From Lachnospiraceae bacterium KM106-2 (GTDB lineage Bacteria > Bacillota > Clostridia > Lachnospirales > Lachnospiraceae): a stretch of DNA of 64,000 bases. Numbering within the stretch: the first letter of the stretch is position 1; each line of letters opens with the position of its first letter. The stretch is from NCBI GenBank assembly GCA_009731425.1, contig AP018794.1, positions 875,960 to 939,959 of the forward strand, in the 5' to 3' direction. Positions 60,830-64,000 of this stretch are shown piece after piece. The translations under genes and the position numbers were made by a program. The notes under the pieces were generated by a model, which was given only the letters and a program-made list of their open reading frames with translations, was not told where the DNA came from and did no database searches.

Positions 60830-62326
60830 ATGAAGAAGAAAATTACTTTCCCATCTGCATTTACGGTATTATTTATTGTGTTAATCTTTGCTGCAATTTT
60901 AACCAACTTTGTTCATGCAGGTTCATATGCAAAGCTAACGTATGATATGACTACTGGTTCTTTCCTTGAGACATTCCCAGATGGAAGAGAAGAAGTCTTA
61001 GAAGGAACACAAGAGACACTTGATCGTCTTGGCGTATCTAATCAGATCGCAAAATTTCAAGACGGCAGCATCAATAAAGCTGTCGCAATCCCCAATACTT
61101 ATGAGCGTGTAAAGCAAAGCCCTCAGGGGATCGTTCAGGTCATCTTAGCTCCGGTACTTGGAATCTATGATTCCATTGACATTATTTTATTTGTGTTTAT
61201 TTTAGGCGGTGTGATCGGTATCTTAAATCACAGCGGTGCGATCAATGCAGGAATTACAGCATTATCAAGGGCGACGAGAGGACATGAATATCTGTTGATC
61301 GTCTTTGTGACGGTGCTGATCGCCTTAGGAGGTACTACATTTGGTTTGGCAGAGGAAACAATTGCATTTTACCCAATTCTGATACCAGTCTATGTGGCGG
61401 CGGGGTATGACGCAATTGTATGTATTGGTGCCATCTATCTTGGCTCTAGCGTCGGTACGATGTTTTCGACTACCAATCCATTCTCTGTCGTAATTGGTTC
61501 CAATGCGGCTGGAATAAGCTTTACGGAAGGAATTAGTTTCCGTTTGATCGGTTTAGTACTTGGTCTTGTGATCGCAATTTTCTATGTGGTCCGTTATGCC
61601 AATAAAGTTCGAAAGGATCCAACACAATCATTGCTTCATAATACAGGAAGTCAAGTGAAAGAACCGATTCCTGTGGAACGAGAAGAAGCAGAGTTTACAC
61701 TACGAAGAAAGATTGTTTTGACACTGTTCTTATTGAGTTTTGTATTGATGATCTATGGTGTATCCAGTTTAGGCTGGTGGTTTGAAGAGATGACAGGATT
61801 ATTCCTTGTTGCTGGTATCGTTATCGGTGTAATCGCGGGTGTATCAGAAAAGGAATTTGTGGAACAGTTTGTTGCTGGTGCAGCAGATCTCATGGGTGTA
61901 GCATTGATCATCGGCATTGCCAGAAGTATTAATATCGTACTTGAAAATGGCAGGGTCTCCGATACAATCCTTTTTGGATTATCGAAGCTGGTATCTGGTA
62001 TTCCGGTCAGTCTGTTTGTTATTATCATGATGTTTGTCTTTGTTATTCTTGGATTCTTTATCGCCTCCTCATCGGGACTTGCAACTTTAGCAATCCCGAT
62101 TATGGCACCATTAGCGGATGCTGTAGGCGTACCAAAGGATGTTATTATAACAGCATATATTTTTGGACAGGGTCTGATGTCCTTCATTACACCAACAGGA
62201 TTAATCCTTGCAAGTCTTGAGATGGTCGATGTATCCTATAATAAGTGGCTTCGATTTGTATTGCCGCTTCTTGGTATCATGATCATCCTTGCAGTTGGAA
62301 TTTTACTTCTGGAGGTATATCTTTAA
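60830..62326 (+). CDS. YfcC-family membrane transporter
   Basis: 498 residues with about 12 hydrophobic segments. The N-terminus (FPSAFTVLFIVLIFAAILT) and the GGTTFGLAEETIAFYPILIP and LGSSVGTMFSTTNPFSVVIG blocks are typical of the YfcC/DcuC-like superfamily. A second-half SSGLATLAIPIMAPLADAVG repeats the pattern. Relatives carry arginine/ornithine, short peptides or C4-dicarboxylates; the substrate here is unknown. GGAGG precedes ATG, and a terminator follows. Confidence 0.88.
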   Translation: MKKKITFPSAFTVLFIVLIFAAILTNFVHAGSYAKLTYDMTTGSFLETFPDGREEVLEGTQETLDRLGVSNQIAKFQDGSINKAVAIPNTYERVKQSPQGIVQVILAPVLGIYDSIDIILFVFILGGVIGILNHSGAINAGITALSRATRGHEYLLIVFVTVLIALGGTTFGLAEETIAFYPILIPVYVAAGYDAIVCIGAIYLGSSVGTMFSTTNPFSVVIGSNAAGISFTEGISFRLIGLVLGLVIAIFYVVRYANKVRKDPTQSLLHNTGSQVKEPIPVEREEAEFTLRRKIVLTLFLLSFVLMIYGVSSLGWWFEEMTGLFLVAGIVIGVIAGVSEKEFVEQFVAGAADLMGVALIIGIARSINIVLENGRVSDTILFGLSKLVSGIPVSLFVIIMMFVFVILGFFIASSSGLATLAIPIMAPLADAVGVPKDVIITAYIFGQGLMSFITPTGLILASLEMVDVSYNKWLRFVLPLLGIMIILAVGILLLEVYL

Positions 62327-62366
62327 ACCGTGTATGAAGAGATTTGAATAAGAAAAAGTCATCTAT

Positions 62367-62400
62367 AAGCCATCTAGAACCAAGTTCTAGATGGCTTTTT
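62367..62400 (+). terminator. Terminator after the YfcC-type gene
   Basis: AAGCCATCTAGAAC-(3)-GTTCTAGATGGCTT, then TTT. Confidence 0.9.
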
Positions 62401-62480
62401 GCTCTATATAGAGGGAAAATAGCTAAAAATGGAAAAAAATATGATATAATGGTCGTATAAAATGATACGAGGTAGTGCTT

Positions 62481-63182
62481 ATGACAATTGCAATTTGTGA
62501 AGACGAGGATTTACAGATCCAGTTACTAAAAAAGTACATAAATGAGTGGTTAATGTTAGGGAATAAAGAAGCAAGAGTAGTCACTTATCAAAGTGGAGAA
62601 GAATTTTTATTTCAATTTGAAGAAGAGATGATCGATATTCTTTTGTTAGATATTGAGATGCCAGGCATCAATGGGATGGAATTGGCGAAACGATTGAGAG
62701 CGAAGAGAGTGGATGTTCAGATCATATTTGAGACAGGTAATTCAGAATATGTATTTGATGGTTACGCGGTAGAAGCAATCTCTTACTTAATAAAACCAAT
62801 TAATAAAATAAAACTTTCGTCCTGCTTGGAGCAGGCATGGAATCGTTGTAATAGAAGCGAGCCATCTATGCTGATCGAAGATAATGAGGGAATTCGTAAG
62901 GTGTATCTAAAGGAGATTAGTTATATTGAGAGTGTGGGACACGATACCTACATTCATATTAAAAAAGAAGAATATCGGAATAAAAAAGGGATAAGAGAAG
63001 TTTCAAAGGAAGTGGAATCGATGGGATTTATTATGCCACATCGTTCTTACCTTGTGAATCTTCCTAAGGTGGAGCAGATTACGAAGAAAGAGCTCTTGCT
63101 AGATGGAGGAGAGAGAATTCCAATTGCAAGAGGGAAATGGGCAGAGGTGAATCAAGCATACCTACATTACTATAGGAGATAA
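62481..63182 (+). CDS. LytTR-family response regulator
   Basis: 233 residues. The receiver has the acidic patch ICEDED, the phospho-acceptor Asp in ILLLDIEMPGINGMELAKRL (about 55-60) and Lys in SYLIKPINK. The LytTR DNA-binding domain (about 135-233) has IEDNEGIRKVYLKEISYIES and the C-terminal LLLDGGERIPIARGKW pattern. It belongs to the AgrA/VirR class controlling peptide or surface genes. GAGGT lies 8 bases before ATG; the partner kinase follows after 5 bases. Confidence 0.92.
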   Translation: MTIAICEDEDLQIQLLKKYINEWLMLGNKEARVVTYQSGEEFLFQFEEEMIDILLLDIEMPGINGMELAKRLRAKRVDVQIIFETGNSEYVFDGYAVEAISYLIKPINKIKLSSCLEQAWNRCNRSEPSMLIEDNEGIRKVYLKEISYIESVGHDTYIHIKKEEYRNKKGIREVSKEVESMGFIMPHRSYLVNLPKVEQITKKELLLDGGERIPIARGKWAEVNQAYLHYYRR

Positions 63183-63187
63183 GAAAG

Positions 63188-64000
63188 ATGAAGATAATAA
63201 ATGAAATATTATGGCTTATGCTGTATCTCTATTATTGTTATCAATTAGGATCGATAGAAAAAGGAAAACTTAAAGGGTTTATTGTATTCATGACCTGTCT
63301 TGTACTGATCGTGGCAGGACGGTTATTCTCGTTAAGTTGGATATCTTGGCTGATGGTCGGAGGTATCTTGCTATTGTTTGATCTATTTTATGATGAGATA
63401 AGCGTACGATATCAATGGTATTCGATAGTGACTTACAGCATACTAGTTAGTATTTTCAGCTTGTTTCCGGGCTATTTTGGATGGGGTATTATTTTATTAT
63501 ATGTTTTATTGTCTCTAGCAAAAAAAAGGGGATATTTAACTCTGTTTAACGGAACGGTGGTATCGATCTGTTATGCTTTTTTACTAGTGATTCAATTTGA
63601 AAAGCTGATCGATATCAATTCATATGAGATAGTACATATTATCGCTACAATATTTGCACTCCTTTTATTCCTTTTGCTTGAAGGAACCCTATTAAGCTAT
63701 CAGAAGGGCTTTGAAGTCAGCAGCAAGAAGTTTCAAGATGACGTCTTAGGTCATCAATATGAGGAGATTAAAAATATCTACTTAAATATGCGAGGATGGA
63801 GACACGATTATCATAATCATATTCAAGTAATGAAAGCACAGGTTTCATTTGGGGAATGGGAGAAATTACTTGCTTACCTGGACGAATTGGAGCAGGATCT
63901 AGATCAGGTGGATACCTATGTGAAATCAGGTAATCTTATGATCGATGCGATTTTAAACAGTAAACTATCTATTGCAGAACAAAGAGAGATCAAAGTTAAT
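63188..64000 (+). CDS. GHKL sensor histidine kinase, cut by the window end
   Basis: 271 codons are visible, and the frame is open to the last base. Six or so membrane helices (about 1-180) are followed by the H-box RGWRHDYHNHIQVMKAQ (about 203-219), which is typical of AgrC-like kinases with a SpoOB-type dimerisation helix. The start of the GHKL ATPase domain is just reached (LMIDAILNSKLSIAEQREI). It is encoded 5 bases after the LytTR regulator, so the two form a two-component system. The 3' end is outside the window. Confidence 0.88.
   Translation, partial: MKIINEILWLMLYLYYCYQLGSIEKGKLKGFIVFMTCLVLIVAGRLFSLSWISWLMVGGILLLFDLFYDEISVRYQWYSIVTYSILVSIFSLFPGYFGWGIILLYVLLSLAKKRGYLTLFNGTVVSICYAFLLVIQFEKLIDINSYEIVHIIATIFALLLFLLLEGTLLSYQKGFEVSSKKFQDDVLGHQYEEIKNIYLNMRGWRHDYHNHIQVMKAQVSFGEWEKLLAYLDELEQDLDQVDTYVKSGNLMIDAILNSKLSIAEQREIKVN

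Noticed and set aside
1..64000. CRISPR arrays, tRNA or rRNA genes, prophage or plasmid replication genes
   Set aside because: No regularly spaced repeats with unique spacers, no cloverleaf sequences and no phage or replication proteins were recognised in the window by eye.

Overview
The window is about 64 kb of AT-rich Firmicutes DNA. It is most likely from a Lachnospiraceae-type anaerobic clostridium. The evidence is the gene order ylxM-ffh-rpsP-khpA ... rimM-trmD-rplS-lepB-ylqF-lepB-rnhB-flhB-like-yraN-pgeF-DUF512-der-plsY-gpsA, the [FeFe]-hydrogenase maturases HydE and HydF, strong AGGAGG ribosome binding sites, very large secreted proteins with Thr-Pro or Ser-Pro linkers and Big2 domains, and LytTR/GHKL and Bce-type signalling modules. 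Family names come from motif recognition by eye; no database search was run.

Layout. 1-6 kb is accessory DNA: the tail of a cut gene, an acetyltransferase, a wall-associated carbohydrate-binding-like protein, a decayed ISL3-type transposase, a methyltransferase between two copies of a palindromic repeat, and a candidate toxin-like micropeptide. 6-10 kb encodes a secreted CotH-family protein. 10.2-14.2 kb holds a small Asn-rich gene, then a metal-stress operon: a Fur/Zur-type regulator, an L33 paralogue lacking one zinc cysteine, two COG0523 GTPases and a TPR-like protein. 14.2-21.4 kb holds a broken DJ-1/PfpI gene, an acetyltransferase, a PucR regulator divergent from an Old-Yellow-Enzyme/SDR pair, acylphosphatase, a DUF1858 protein and a PanE-like reductase. 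21.4-26.2 kb holds a PadR/DUF2812 pair, a MITE-like insertion in a terminator, an OPT transporter with a PqqD-like partner, and an unknown protein. 26.2-30.4 kb is a giant extracellular 5'-nucleotidase. 30.5-35.1 kb is a Bce-type two-component/ABC module.

35.3-56 kb is the conserved translation, protein-export and GTPase superoperon. It is split between khpA and rimM by about 7 kb carrying a second, nearly identical rpsP, a large Y-shaped inverted repeat, a DedA protein, unknown genes, hydEF and a lipoprotein. 56-60.6 kb encodes a large subtilisin-like protease. The window ends with a YfcC-type transporter and the start of a LytTR/GHKL two-component system.

The most unusual items are: the zinc-sparing operon with its 11-bp-phased repeats; the split superoperon with duplicated rpsP and hairpins near the predicted transcript 5' ends; the Y-shaped inverted repeat after the second rpsP; the 228-bp MITE-like element bracketed by two complete copies of a terminator; and the repeat-flanked methyltransferase next to a possible type I toxin.
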